From contig NZ_NIHD01000003.1 in NCBI RefSeq assembly GCF_002806975.1, positions 434,001 to 498,000 of the forward strand: 64,000 nt of DNA, read 5' to 3'. This stretch comes from Marinobacter aromaticivorans. GTDB taxonomy: Bacteria > Pseudomonadota > Gammaproteobacteria > Pseudomonadales > Oleiphilaceae. Below are positions 28,071 to 37,044 of this stretch, piece by piece. Every line of letters starts with the position of its first letter. The stretch's first letter is position 1. A program made the translations under genes and the position numbers. The notes under the pieces were generated by a model. It was not told the DNA's origin, searched no databases, and was given only the letters and a program-made list of their open reading frames with translations.

Positions 28071-29078
28071 TTGAAAATTCTGGTTACGGGCACAGCAGGG
28101 TTCATCGGTTCGCAACTGGCGCACCGGCTACTTGAGCGGGGAGACGAGGTTATCGGCGTTGATAACGTTAATGACTACTACGATGTCACTCTCAAGGAAG
28201 CCCGGCTGGCACGCCTGACCGGTAACCCCAATTTCACAGAAGTTCGACAGGACATTGCAGACCGTACTGTGATGGCGGAGATCTTCGCCAAACATCGCCC
28301 GGAACGGGTCGTGCACCTTGCTGCCCAGGCTGGCGTTCGATACTCGCTGGAAAACCCCAACGCCTACGTGGATGCCAATCTGGTTGGCTTCATGAATATC
28401 CTGGAAGGCTGTCGCCATAACAACGTAAAACACCTGGTATACGCTTCCAGCAGTTCGGTATATGGCGCCAACGAAGCCATGCCGTTTTCTGTGCACGACA
28501 ACGTAGACCACCCCCTGAGCCTGTATGCAGCGTCCAAAAAAGCCAATGAGCTCATGGCACACACCTACAGCCATCTTTACGGGCTGCCAACCACCGGCCT
28601 GCGATTCTTCACCGTGTATGGTCCCTGGGGTCGCCCGGATATGGCGCTGTTTATCTTCACCAAAAAGATTCTCGCCGGTGAGCCGATTGATGTTTTTAAT
28701 CATGGCAACCACAAGCGGGATTTCACCTACATTGACGATATAGTGGAAGGTGTTGTCCGCACCCTTGATCAGGTCGCGCAGCCCAACGAGGAATGGAGTG
28801 GTGCAGCTCCTGATCCGGGCACCAGCAAAGCCCCGTACCGCATATACAATATTGGCAGCAACAATCCCGTGGAACTGTCTCGCTTCATAGAAATTATTGA
28901 GCAGAGAACAGGAAAAAAAGCGCAGAAGAACCTTTTGCCCATGCAGCCCGGCGATGTACCCGCAACCTATGCCAATGTCGATAATCTGATCAGCGACGTA
29001 GGATATAAGCCATCAACGAGTGTGGAAGAGGGCATTGCCAACTTTATTGACTGGTATCGCGAGTTTTACCAGGTTTAA
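28071..29078 (+). CDS. NAD-dependent epimerase, UDP-glucuronate 4-epimerase type
   Basis: 335 residues of the extended short-chain dehydrogenase family. N-terminal NAD-binding GTAGFIG, the SSSVYG segment and the catalytic YAASK (Tyr-x3-Lys). The overall pattern ([40 protein letters not shown]) matches CapI-like UDP-glucuronate epimerases. It probably supplies galacturonate for surface polysaccharide. The start is TTG 28071 (AGGGA 10 bases upstream), where homology begins; a TTG at 28026 is in frame but adds unrelated residues. Confidence 0.88.
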   Translation: MKILVTGTAGFIGSQLAHRLLERGDEVIGVDNVNDYYDVTLKEARLARLTGNPNFTEVRQDIADRTVMAEIFAKHRPERVVHLAAQAGVRYSLENPNAYVDANLVGFMNILEGCRHNNVKHLVYASSSSVYGANEAMPFSVHDNVDHPLSLYAASKKANELMAHTYSHLYGLPTTGLRFFTVYGPWGRPDMALFIFTKKILAGEPIDVFNHGNHKRDFTYIDDIVEGVVRTLDQVAQPNEEWSGAAPDPGTSKAPYRIYNIGSNNPVELSRFIEIIEQRTGKKAQKNLLPMQPGDVPATYANVDNLISDVGYKPSTSVEEGIANFIDWYREFYQV

Positions 29079-29338
29079 ACAGAAGTCTCATTACCACCCC
29101 TAAACTCACTCCATTAGCGAACGTCGATTTTTTTTACATTAACGGCTAATGAAAATTAACCATCGTGACTCTTTGTTGTATAACCGATAGTTTTATAAAG
29201 CAATAATGAGTATGGCGCGGATTATGCTGTTTCCTATAGTGGGCTGTTCGCACTCGCTGTTTTTGTATTAACCACACATTAAAGCAACGAGAAGTCTGCC
29301 CAGAACCTAAGTCTTATATGGTTATGAGGAGATACAGC
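29079..29338 (+). promoter_or_regulatory. AT-rich leader of the PEP-CTERM gene
   Basis: 260 bases without a gene. TATAAA at 29194-29199 is the best -10 candidate, with a weak TTTGTT (29172-29177) 16 bases upstream. No terminator for the epimerase gene is evident. The low GC content contrasts with the flanking genes. Confidence 0.3.
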
Positions 29339-30142
29339 ATGAACGCACGGATACTCAAAAGACATCTACTCGCTCCTGTTTTTATCATTGGTGCACTAAC
29401 GCAACCAGCTAACGCACTGGTTATCGGTCATTTCGATAACACCCGTGAGTTATACGGCATGTCAACAGGTTATCTTTCTGGCGCAACGCAGTGGCTAGCG
29501 GATAATGGACATACGTTAGTCTCAACCAGTGAGGCAAATGCCAGCTTCCTTTCTACCGTTGATGCGTTTTATACAGGTCTTATAGGATCCGTGGATACAA
29601 CGGAAATCTCGGCTTTTCAGAGTTTTGTCGATGTCAGTGGTGGTTTTTTGTTCATTCAACAAGATCACGATGGTGGATCGTGGCACGGTCCCAGCAGTGC
29701 CATTCTCGCAAACTGGGGGATTGGCAACTCTGCCGGCACGTACTCCAATGACGCTGGCCACACAACGGTAGGCTCCTCCACATGGGTTACCGAACCCCAT
29801 TTGGTAAACGGTTTCACTGGAAGTGCGCACAGTACCATCAATGAGATACCCGCCGGGTTTGACGTCCTCGCGGAAGATGACGAGGGCCGTGCCATTATGG
29901 GCGTTTTTGATGCGGGCGCAGGCCGCTCCAGTGACGTTTTTATAGCTACGGATATTGACTTCTGGAGCGATGGAGTTGGCTGGGGAGATACTCGTAATCA
30001 GAACTTATGGGAAAATATCTGGACTGCCGCCTCCACGCAAATCGATGACCCCGTGTCCGTCCCGGAACCCAGTACTTTCGCTTTGCTCGGCTTTGGGTTG
30101 ATGTTCTTGGGCCTGCGTCGGAGGAAGGCATCTGCCGCATAA
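29339..30142 (+). CDS. PEP-CTERM sorting-domain protein
   Basis: 267 residues. Signal peptide (about 1-27), a secreted domain of unknown family, and at residue 241 to the end the sorting signal: VPEPSTFALL, a short hydrophobic helix and an arginine/lysine cluster (GLRRRKASAA). Such proteins are cut at PEP by exosortase and usually appear on the surface or in biofilm matrix. ATG 29339 is chosen because GAGGAGA lies 6 bases upstream. AT-richer than its neighbours in the leader. An XrtA-type locus lies at 53.7 kb. Confidence 0.88.
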   Translation: MNARILKRHLLAPVFIIGALTQPANALVIGHFDNTRELYGMSTGYLSGATQWLADNGHTLVSTSEANASFLSTVDAFYTGLIGSVDTTEISAFQSFVDVSGGFLFIQQDHDGGSWHGPSSAILANWGIGNSAGTYSNDAGHTTVGSSTWVTEPHLVNGFTGSAHSTINEIPAGFDVLAEDDEGRAIMGVFDAGAGRSSDVFIATDIDFWSDGVGWGDTRNQNLWENIWTAASTQIDDPVSVPEPSTFALLGFGLMFLGLRRRKASAA

Positions 30143-30197
30143 ATCGCTGCGTAAACTTGGTCTGATAAGCGCTGACTAATCGACTCAATAATTTACT

Positions 30198-30220
30198 AAA
30201 GGGGGCTTGCACCCCCTTTT
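30198..30220 (+). terminator. Rho-independent terminator after the PEP-CTERM gene
   Basis: AAAGGGGG / CCCCCTTT stem (8 bp) with a 6-base loop, ending in T4. It lies 55 bases after the stop codon and before the oppositely oriented glutaredoxin gene. Confidence 0.85.
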
Positions 30221-30307
30221 ACTGTTTTTGAAAAATATGCGATGACATACGGCTGTCGGTCTCGATCTGGCTATACAGGGGCATTCGTTGAATCGATAAC
30301 CTGAATA

Positions 30308-30703
30308 TCAGGCAGTCTCTCCAAACCGCTCGTCCAGCCAAGCATTAATGTCAGCTGATTCGTACATCCACTGTTCACTGCCATCCGGGTGCTTTATTAA
30401 CAGGCAGGGAACCTTGATGCTACCACCACCCTGTTCCAGCTCGGCCCTGTGGGTCGGGTTGTGCTGGGCATCCCGCTTTTCAATATTGAGGTTCAGCCGC
30501 GCTATCTGCTTTCGTACCTTGACGCAGAAAGGGCAGGTTTTGAACTGATACAGTGCCAGGCTCTCGCAGGCTGCATCCACTTTTTGTTGCTCTTCAGCGC
30601 TGCGCTCCACCGGTTTGCCTCCGCCCATTTTTTCGCTAAGCAGAACAAAGGGTGTCAGAATAAGACGTAACGTCCGGAAAAAATAACGGATAACCACTCG
30701 CAT
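30308..30703 (-). CDS. Membrane-anchored glutaredoxin-like protein
   Basis: 131 residues. An N-terminal hydrophobic segment (about 5-22) precedes a glutaredoxin/GST-N thioredoxin fold. The redox motif is Cys-Pro-Phe-Cys (QFKTCPFCVKVRK), followed by the cis-Pro in IKVPCLLI. Likely a glutathione-dependent thiol oxidoreductase attached to the inner membrane; orientation not established. Transcribed divergently from the cytochrome b561 gene. Confidence 0.85.
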   Translation of the reverse strand: MRVVIRYFFRTLRLILTPFVLLSEKMGGGKPVERSAEEQQKVDAACESLALYQFKTCPFCVKVRKQIARLNLNIEKRDAQHNPTHRAELEQGGGSIKVPCLLIKHPDGSEQWMYESADINAWLDERFGETA

Positions 30704-30812
30704 TGAATAGACCTTTAATCATGGTGCATGAACTTCGGTGCGCAGTATAAAGCAAAATTGGTATCTTTCGGGTAACCTCCCTTGGTACTCAGGAGATTTA
30801 GAAGGAAGCGGA

Positions 30813-31496
30813 ATGAAATCGATACCCCTGTGGGATCTGCCCACACGGCTGTTTCACTGGTTGCTGGTGCTTGCCGTTACAGGCTCACTCGTAACAGTGA
30901 ACCTTGGCGGAACCTGGATGTTATGGCATGAGCGCTTTGGTCTTGCCATTGTAGGCCTGATCAGCTTTCGGTTGATGTGGGGGCTTGTTGGCTCCACCTA
31001 TGCGCGCTTCTGGCATTTCATTCCCGGGCCGGTCGCCATTTCAGCGTATCTGAAAGGTGAATGGCAGGGTTTGGGCCATAACCCGCTCGGAGGCCTGTCG
31101 GTTCTGGCCATGCTCGGCCTGCTTGGTTTCCAGGCCGTCTCCGGCTTGTTTGCGACCGATGCCATTGCCTTTAATGGGCCCCTCTACCGTGCGGTATCTT
31201 CGGGCTGGAACGATACGATTACCTCCTGGCACAAACTGACGGAATGGTTTATCTATGGCTTGATCGGGCTGCACGTTGCCACTGTGTTTTTCTACACATT
31301 GGTTAAAAAAGACAATCTGATCAGCCCGATGATAAGCGGGCGCAAGATTGTTGATGATAAGCAGCACAAGGAACGTCAGGGTGGTGGGGCTATAGCTCTG
31401 ATTGTATCCCTGGCGATCGCCAGCTTTGCAGTCTGGGTGGCGAGCGGCGGGCTACTGCCTCCACCTCCGCCTCCACCGCCTGATCTGGGCTGGTAA
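30813..31496 (+). CDS. Cytochrome b561-family membrane protein
   Basis: 227 residues, four membrane helices with histidines in the places expected for bis-His haem (PTRLFHWLL, LWHERFG, SWHKLTEWF, GLIGLHVATVFF). Bacterial cytochrome b561/Ni-hydrogenase b-type fold. The C-terminus ends in a polyproline run (LPPPPPPPPDLGW). ATG 30813 is preceded by AAGGAAG; the frame is open to 30738 but without a ribosome site. Convergent with a cytochrome c' gene, a common pairing that suggests electron exchange. Confidence 0.88.
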   Translation: MKSIPLWDLPTRLFHWLLVLAVTGSLVTVNLGGTWMLWHERFGLAIVGLISFRLMWGLVGSTYARFWHFIPGPVAISAYLKGEWQGLGHNPLGGLSVLAMLGLLGFQAVSGLFATDAIAFNGPLYRAVSSGWNDTITSWHKLTEWFIYGLIGLHVATVFFYTLVKKDNLISPMISGRKIVDDKQHKERQGGGAIALIVSLAIASFAVWVASGGLLPPPPPPPPDLGW

Positions 31497-31532
31497 ACGG
31501 CAGAGGTGCAGGGCTGCTCATACCTCTAAGGC

Positions 31533-32000
31533 TTACTCGGCACGGAACTCATCGTGGCAGGCCTTGCAGGACTTGCCCACCTCACTGAACTGGGCAGCCA
31601 GATCGGCCTTGCTGCCACCGTTGGCGGCAATTTCCTGGAGCTTGTTGGCGGCCTGAGCGAAACCGATGGCCACCTCGCGGGCTTTATCTGGCTTATCAAA
31701 AAATTCCGGCTTGAGCCTGGTATTGTCGTTCTTGTCCATGGCAGTACCCGGGCCAAACAAAGAGCCAAGGCCGGAATTGGCGACAGATGCAATCGCATTG
31801 GCAGCTGCCAGCATCTGCTGCTCATTATAGGCGACCGTGCCATCAACGGCTTGAGCCTTGATTTTGCCCATGTTCCATGAGGCAAACGTAAATGCACTCT
31901 GGCGGGTTTCAATCTGTTCTTCCACATCCAGTTGGGCCACAACTGGGGTCGCGACGGCAGCGCTCAATGCCAGGGCGGCAAAAATTCCTGATCTATGCAT
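31533..32000 (-). CDS. Cytochrome c'
   Basis: 155 residues with a signal peptide (about 1-22, cleavage after VVA or VAQ). The rest is a four-helix bundle ending with the haem site CKACH close to the C-terminus, the class II cytochrome c (cytochrome c') arrangement. Periplasmic; the family binds NO and CO. 36 bases from the end of the convergent cytochrome b561 gene. Confidence 0.93.
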   Translation of the reverse strand: MHRSGIFAALALSAAVATPVVAQLDVEEQIETRQSAFTFASWNMGKIKAQAVDGTVAYNEQQMLAAANAIASVANSGLGSLFGPGTAMDKNDNTRLKPEFFDKPDKAREVAIGFAQAANKLQEIAANGGSKADLAAQFSEVGKSCKACHDEFRAE

Positions 32001-32226
32001 TGTTATTCCTCTCTCATCTATGAAAATAACTACAGCAGTTTTGCAGTCTAATCATTCCATATATCAGGCCGCGTTTACACAGCAAAACTGGAAAGTTCCG
32101 GTAAACCTTCCCGATCTCACTTCATGGTAGTGCAATTTTTGCTGTCTTGATAAAAATTAAGATGAATGCATTTGCTGGCTGGCAAGGGCGTGGTTGGGAA
32201 ACCGTTCTTTTGGAAAACCGGGGCAC

Positions 32227-32267
32227 AAAAAAAGCCAGTTCTCACGATCTCCGTAAGCAACTGACTT
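32227..32267 (-). terminator. Terminator downstream of tRNA-Val
   Basis: On the minus strand AGTCAGTT pairs with AACTGGCT (one G-T pair), with a further inner stem, and T7 follows. It ends 16 bases after the tRNA CCA. A5 on the other side makes it potentially bidirectional. Confidence 0.8.
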
Positions 32268-32281
32268 TTTCTCGCAGATAT

Positions 32282-32358
<77 letters not shown>

Positions 32359-32378
32359 GCGATCTGCAACGGGAAAGG

Positions 32379-32407
32379 AATATACTGATTCCAGCGTTTA
32401 GGGTCAA
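32379..32407 (-). promoter_or_regulatory. Promoter of tRNA-Val
   Basis: On the minus strand TTGACC and TATATT are exactly 17 bases apart (5 of 6 matches each), 20 bases before the tRNA. The -35 box overlaps the last codon of the EamA gene. Confidence 0.7.
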
Positions 32408-33363
32408 CCTGTTTTCCGCGTTTTTGTTGTCCTGAGTCGGGTCCGGAGGGTGCTGCTCAGAGCACTCCAACGGTTAACAATCAACGCCGCAAAAATCAGA
32501 CCACAGCCAGCCATTTGAGTGGGTGTCATGGTTTCCCCGAACCACCCGGCTGCAAACAGAGATACCCAAACCGGCTCCAGCACCAGGATAACGGCGCCAT
32601 GGCTGTGGGTGGAGAGGCTTTGGGCATAGGTTTGTACAAAGAAGCGCCCCGCAGTTCCTATAACAGCGCTGGCCAGAACCCACCATATCAACAGTGGCGG
32701 AGGGTTTGCGAAAGTTGGCCGCCAGGGTTCCGTAACCAGGGATTCAACCAGGGTCACGAGTCCGACAGTCAGTAGTGCCAGGGCTGTGAGGGGCAGGGCG
32801 GGGATTCGTTGTTTTTCGATGGTTGCCCCTGCGCGGCTTGTTACCGTGCGTTGGTTAGCAGCCCGGGTGTTCAGGGTGAAGTACAACGCGAAAATTGTGG
32901 CGGCCACCACGAAAAACATCTGGCCAGGTTCCGGTTGGAATCCATTTCGAAGGGATAGCAGGGCCAGCCCGGCAATGGCCACAGGTATGGCAAACCAGGT
33001 GCTCACAGGTTGCGCCTCTCTGAAAATAAGCCGCGCAACAATCGGAACAATCACCACGCCCAGGCTGGTTAAAAATGCACCTTCGCCCATGCTGGTGATA
33101 TGAACCAGGCCCATAACCCAAAAGCTCATGGCGATACCAAACACCAGGCCAACGCCAACGCCGCGTATGAACTGATCTGCATTCAAGCGCATGAGAGGGC
33201 GCCAGGCGACTACCGCCAGAAAGCCCCCCGCAATCAAAAACCGTACAGCCATAAATAACAACGGCGGCATAAGAAGCACGGCTTCTTTCGAAAATATCCA
33301 GCTAATGGCTGCGAGCAGTGTGACGATAACCAGCAGAAGATCGGATTTTTGGGCGTCAGACAT
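32404..33363 (-). CDS. EamA-family (DMT) permease
   Basis: 319 residues with ten hydrophobic helices in two repeated EamA halves (LLPPLLFMAVRFLIAGGFLAV; HGAVILVLEPVWVSLFAAGWFGE). Inner-membrane metabolite exporter or importer of the drug/metabolite superfamily; substrate not predictable. The conserved Glu-Pro of the second repeat is present. Same strand as, and just upstream of, tRNA-Val. Confidence 0.88.
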   Translation of the reverse strand: MSDAQKSDLLLVIVTLLAAISWIFSKEAVLLMPPLLFMAVRFLIAGGFLAVVAWRPLMRLNADQFIRGVGVGLVFGIAMSFWVMGLVHITSMGEGAFLTSLGVVIVPIVARLIFREAQPVSTWFAIPVAIAGLALLSLRNGFQPEPGQMFFVVAATIFALYFTLNTRAANQRTVTSRAGATIEKQRIPALPLTALALLTVGLVTLVESLVTEPWRPTFANPPPLLIWWVLASAVIGTAGRFFVQTYAQSLSTHSHGAVILVLEPVWVSLFAAGWFGETMTPTQMAGCGLIFAALIVNRWSALSSTLRTRLRTTKTRKTG

Positions 33364-33511
33364 TGGCGTAGGGCTTTACCAGTGGAAAGAGAACGGTAGT
33401 AACCTGCCAATGTATAGTTAGCGAACTAAAAAAGAAAGGTGGCTCTTCCCTGAGCCGGTGTTGGGAATGCAGGTTGTGCAAAAAGCATTCTTTCGCAGAA
33501 ACCAGAATGCG

Positions 33512-34600
33512 TCAGTTGTTGAGTGTGGAATACACCAGCGAAGACATGTCTGTCTGATCGGAACCGGGCACCTCTATATACTGATCTCCCGAACCCCAGA
33601 GCTTCCACCAGGGGCGTTTGTTGTAGCTTCTGCTGGCGAAATCGACCTGCAGGCCGTTCAGGGTTGTATTATTGATCACCGGAACAGAAATATTGCCGGT
33701 TTCTGAACCCAGCACGCCACTGTGGGAAACGCCTTCATTCATCAGCACCGGGTAATGGTTGTAGTAAAGGCCGGCGGGGCCGTTCTGGCTGGTTACCTTG
33801 CCAGCCAGGCTCAGGTTACCGGAGCAGGAATCTATGCCCTGTGCGCTGGTTGCGCCACAGGCGGAATGAGTGGGAACAACGCCGTCATCGGTTCCGGAAA
33901 TAAACGGCTTGGTGATGCCACCGTAGGAGGATCCTCCGGCAACAAAACGCAGGCGCGGCACAGAGTTCGGGCTCAAGGCAAGATTTCTGGCAGTGTTGGT
34001 TTGCAGGTCATTTACAACTCCCATTTTGCCGGGTTCTGGTTCAATGCCTGTAAACGCCTGCACAGCGGCACGCAGAGCCCAGTTATACCAGGTTGGGTTG
34101 TATGCAAGGCTCATGGCCAGGTTGGCAAGTTCGGTGCCGCCACCTGCACCGGAATAGTCAATGGATGCGAGAATTTTCAGCGGTGGCAAACCTTCGTTCT
34201 GCAGCCAGCGTGCCTGATTCTCAAGCAGATAGCGGGTAACGAGGTCACCGGTGGAGTGTGAGACAACTATGCAAAAGTCGTTACACAAACCCTGCTGACT
34301 GATTTCCCGGATCTGTTCATAGGCGCGCTGGGCAATGCTGCCTTCTACCCGGCCATCACTGGGCCAGTCAATACGGGCTTCGGAACGGGATAACCAGAAT
34401 GTACGCCAGTAATCCTCGCCCGCATCCTTGATCGCCTGCAGATCGGCGGGGGGCGTGGCCAGATCTTCCATCTGAAACCCGTGTACCAGTATTACGTTGT
34501 GTCCGGCCAACTGGGCCTGGGCAGGTGCGGCCAGCATGCTGCTGGTAAATGCTGCTGCAAGCGCGATTTTCCAGGTTTTGTTCGTCTTTATTGTTTTCAT
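33512..34600 (-). CDS. Secreted lipase/esterase of the alpha/beta hydrolase fold
   Basis: 362 residues with a Sec signal peptide (about 1-29, AQA). Oxyanion-hole segment VILVHGF (36-42). The nucleophile elbow reads Ser-His-Ser-Thr-Gly (114-118) instead of Gly-x-Ser-x-Gly, with Ser116 as the presumed nucleophile. A late histidine (GVSHSGVLG) is a candidate third member of the triad. Resembles bacterial triacylglycerol lipases; substrate unproven. It follows a membrane-anchored protein gene by 37 bases on the same strand. Confidence 0.8.
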   Translation of the reverse strand: MKTIKTNKTWKIALAAAFTSSMLAAPAQAQLAGHNVILVHGFQMEDLATPPADLQAIKDAGEDYWRTFWLSRSEARIDWPSDGRVEGSIAQRAYEQIREISQQGLCNDFCIVVSHSTGDLVTRYLLENQARWLQNEGLPPLKILASIDYSGAGGGTELANLAMSLAYNPTWYNWALRAAVQAFTGIEPEPGKMGVVNDLQTNTARNLALSPNSVPRLRFVAGGSSYGGITKPFISGTDDGVVPTHSACGATSAQGIDSCSGNLSLAGKVTSQNGPAGLYYNHYPVLMNEGVSHSGVLGSETGNISVPVINNTTLNGLQVDFASRSYNKRPWWKLWGSGDQYIEVPGSDQTDMSSLVYSTLNN

Positions 34601-34637
34601 GATTGCTCCGTATTTGTCTGATTATTGTTGGAGTACC

Positions 34638-35747
34638 TCAGAACTTGTCAGCCAACTGCTGCAGAAGGGCTGCACGCTGTTCCGATTCGGGATTTACCGC
34701 CGGTGTGTCCGTGAGGTCATCAAGATCGGGCGGTTCAAAGTCGTAGCCGTCATCCGGCCCAAAAGCGTAATGTGTCCGGTCGCCGGGCCTGGCCGGAAGC
34801 TGTCGAATCTGTATATTGCGCAGCTGGAACTTCCCGTTGAGCGATTTGCCTGCAAGCAGGGTTCCGTGAACCTTCAGAGAAATCGTGTCAGAGGTGCGGT
34901 CAAGGCGCTTCTCGGCCTGAAGCTGGGCGACGGGTTGCTGGCCGTTATAGAGCTGGGCAGACAACCCATAAAAACCTGAGGTCTGGGGTGAAAAAATGAC
35001 TGGAATAATAAGGTTATTGTTGCTGATATAGGTGTCTTCGAGGCCTTCAAAATCCCCGAGATAGGGTTCGATGGTAAGGCTGGATGCGTGTCGCACAGGT
35101 TTTCCGTCAATGGCTGCCTCGACGATCAGCCGGTATTCCCCGGGCTCTTCATCGGAGCTCAGGCTGCCCTCGTAGTAGCCTGTCTGGCCGTCCCGTTCCA
35201 GCGTGGTGCTTGTGACCGGGTCTCTGGATTCGGGGCGCTCCAGTGTTGCCTGAAGCGAATCACCGACCACCTGTGGCCCCTGTAAGGAGGCGACAACCAG
35301 GATGTCTTCACCCCGGGTAAAGCGGAACTTGTCGAGGGTGACAATAAACTGACCGCCGTGTTCCAGCGGCAGCGCCACAGGCTCGTAGTGATTACCCCGG
35401 TACGCCCTGGCCTGTGCTTCCGTTAATGGTATCGACCAGGGCGGATAACGAACCGACCGGGCATACTCTTCGGCTACCTTTGCCAGCATAAACCCGACAG
35501 GGCTGTCTGAAGGTGGTTTTTGCTGGCGGCTGGCGGTTGCCGAAACGGTTCCCGGCGCGGGCTGAGCACTGCGGGGTTTCCCGCGGCCTTCATCCCCCTG
35601 GGTTTGCATATCCCAGCTAAAACCGAAGCGGTTGTCCTCCGACAACAGGTACCCGGTGCCGAGCACGAAAGAAGCTGCAACCAAACTGACTACGAGCGCC
35701 TTTCGGGGCATTCGTCTGTCCTTTTCCGTGAATGTGTTATCTGACAA
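34638..35747 (-). CDS. Membrane-anchored periplasmic protein of unknown family, upstream of lipase
   Basis: 369 residues. One membrane helix (about 15-34, LVVSLVAASFVLGTGYLL), then a Pro/Ser/Gln-rich linker (to about 85), then a region that looks beta-rich, with Ig-like segments such as RFTRGEDILVVASLQ and EEPGEYRLIVEAAIDG. The C-terminal tail is acidic (PPDLDDLTDTPAVNPE). I do not recognise the family with confidence. The topology is like a lipase foldase (LifO), but no LifO motif is visible. Directly upstream of the lipase, likely one operon. Confidence 0.7.
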   Translation of the reverse strand: MSDNTFTEKDRRMPRKALVVSLVAASFVLGTGYLLSEDNRFGFSWDMQTQGDEGRGKPRSAQPAPGTVSATASRQQKPPSDSPVGFMLAKVAEEYARSVRYPPWSIPLTEAQARAYRGNHYEPVALPLEHGGQFIVTLDKFRFTRGEDILVVASLQGPQVVGDSLQATLERPESRDPVTSTTLERDGQTGYYEGSLSSDEEPGEYRLIVEAAIDGKPVRHASSLTIEPYLGDFEGLEDTYISNNNLIIPVIFSPQTSGFYGLSAQLYNGQQPVAQLQAEKRLDRTSDTISLKVHGTLLAGKSLNGKFQLRNIQIRQLPARPGDRTHYAFGPDDGYDFEPPDLDDLTDTPAVNPESEQRAALLQQLADKF

Positions 35748-36047
35748 CCATACTGTCGATTAGTCCGTACCGGCTAAAATATAGTCAAAAAAATGAAAAG
35801 CGCGGGCAATTCCTGTGACCGGTATCTCAAAAGCGCTCAAAACCAGTCTGAATCCTTAACAGCCTTGATCAGGGTTGCGATCCTGCCCAGATCTGTGCTG
35901 ATCGGGTATTTACAACTATAGTTTCAGGAACAGGTTATTGCATACGACAGCGAACCCGTTTGGAACAGATGCGTGAAGCGGTGAGCCGGATTCTTGCGAA
36001 TGGCGGTGATACGCTGTGTCACTGCATGAACTATTAAGGAGTCAGTC
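35748..36047. other. Intergenic region between divergent genes
   Basis: 300 bases separating the lipase-partner gene (minus) and the PTPS-family gene (plus). I see no ORF with a ribosome site, RNA gene or strong inverted repeat. It must hold both promoters; no box pair is good enough to name. Confidence 0.5.
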
Positions 36048-36446
36048 ATGTTCAGCCTTACCGTTCGCGATCACATGACGATCGCCCACAGCCTTACCGG
36101 AGAAGTCTTCCGTCAGGCACAAAAAACCCACGAAGCCACTTATGTGGTAGATGTTACATTCGAACGTCATCAGCTGGATAAAGACGATCTGATCTTGGAT
36201 ATCGGGCTGGCGTCGGCGGTTCTGAAACAGGTTCTTAGTGAGTTCAACTTGAAGAACCTGGATGATTTCGAGGATTTCCAGGGCCGCAATACGACCACCG
36301 AATTCATGGCAAAGAAAGTATTTGACCGCATGGCCGCAGCCATCCACTCCGGGCGTCTGGGGGAGAGCGCAAATGCCATTTGTGCATTGAAAGTGACTCT
36401 GGCGGAATCGCCCAATGCCTGGGCCAGTTACCATGCGGGAATCTGA
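36048..36446 (+). CDS. 6-pyruvoyl-tetrahydropterin synthase (QueD)-family protein, divergent
   Basis: 132 residues of the PTPS/QueD fold (DHMTIAHSL, ATYVVDVTFE, LNLKNLDD-like FNLKNLDDFEDF, TTEFMAKKVF). In classical QueD three zinc histidines occur as one His plus His-x-His with a cysteine just before. Here His14 and His28 are present, but the third position is Ala30 and no cysteine precedes it. So the fold is clear but the standard reaction is doubtful. No queC or queE lies nearby. Preceded by AAGGAG. Confidence 0.75.
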   Translation: MFSLTVRDHMTIAHSLTGEVFRQAQKTHEATYVVDVTFERHQLDKDDLILDIGLASAVLKQVLSEFNLKNLDDFEDFQGRNTTTEFMAKKVFDRMAAAIHSGRLGESANAICALKVTLAESPNAWASYHAGI

Positions 36447-36592
36447 CACCCTGCACTTTGTTATGTGGTCCAGGGCTTACACAAAGCCAAGAACAGGTCC
36501 AGTTCTGTTCAAATCAGTTTAGGCAGATTGTGCTTAAAGCTGTATGTACGTTACATTTCCGGATCAGGCACAATTTTGCAGAGGCGAAACCC

Positions 36593-37009
36593 ATGCGTTA
36601 CCTGCAGACATTCAACCGCCGGTTGCGGCAGATGCGTGAGGCAGGGCATTTATCCTGCCAGGACGTGGCAGAGCTTTGTGGCGTTGAAGAGGCGCAGGTT
36701 ATTAGCTGGGAAGCCACAGATGCCAGGCAGCGCACCTACCCGGATGTGTCAGAGTTGCTGGATTTCTGTATAAAAACCGAAACCCCTCTGGAAGACCTGC
36801 TGGATCTTGCGGAACCGGGAAACTGTGGACAGCTTGAACTGCCTGGGCTGGCATTCAGTAGCAGCGATGATCTCTCCAGGGCGCTGAAAGAACTGGAGCA
36901 GGAGATAAACCGGGTTCAGCTTTCAGATGAAGAGGCGGAACTGTTGCGCCGGTTCCGCAAGACAACAGCAGAGAACCGGCGCATGATTCTGCAGATTCTG
37001 GGCAACTGA
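36593..37009 (+). CDS. XRE-type helix-turn-helix regulator
   Basis: 138 residues. N-terminal HTH (about 5-60: LRQMREAGHLSCQDVAELCGV, ISWEATDARQRTYPDV), then a C-terminal helical part with a Glu-rich segment (LKELEQEINRVQLSDEEAELL). Probably a DNA-binding regulator with an unknown target. ATG 36593 is chosen on homology and GAGG 8 bases upstream; the longer frame from 36380 overlaps the previous gene. Confidence 0.78.
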   Translation: MRYLQTFNRRLRQMREAGHLSCQDVAELCGVEEAQVISWEATDARQRTYPDVSELLDFCIKTETPLEDLLDLAEPGNCGQLELPGLAFSSSDDLSRALKELEQEINRVQLSDEEAELLRRFRKTTAENRRMILQILGN

Positions 37010-37044
37010 CCGAGACTGACTGAAAGACCCGGAGCAAGCTCCCG

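Noticed and set aside
34638..35747. Calling this gene lipase chaperone LifO
   Set aside because: Topology and position fit, but I see no LifO sequence motif and the domain appears beta-rich; left as unknown.
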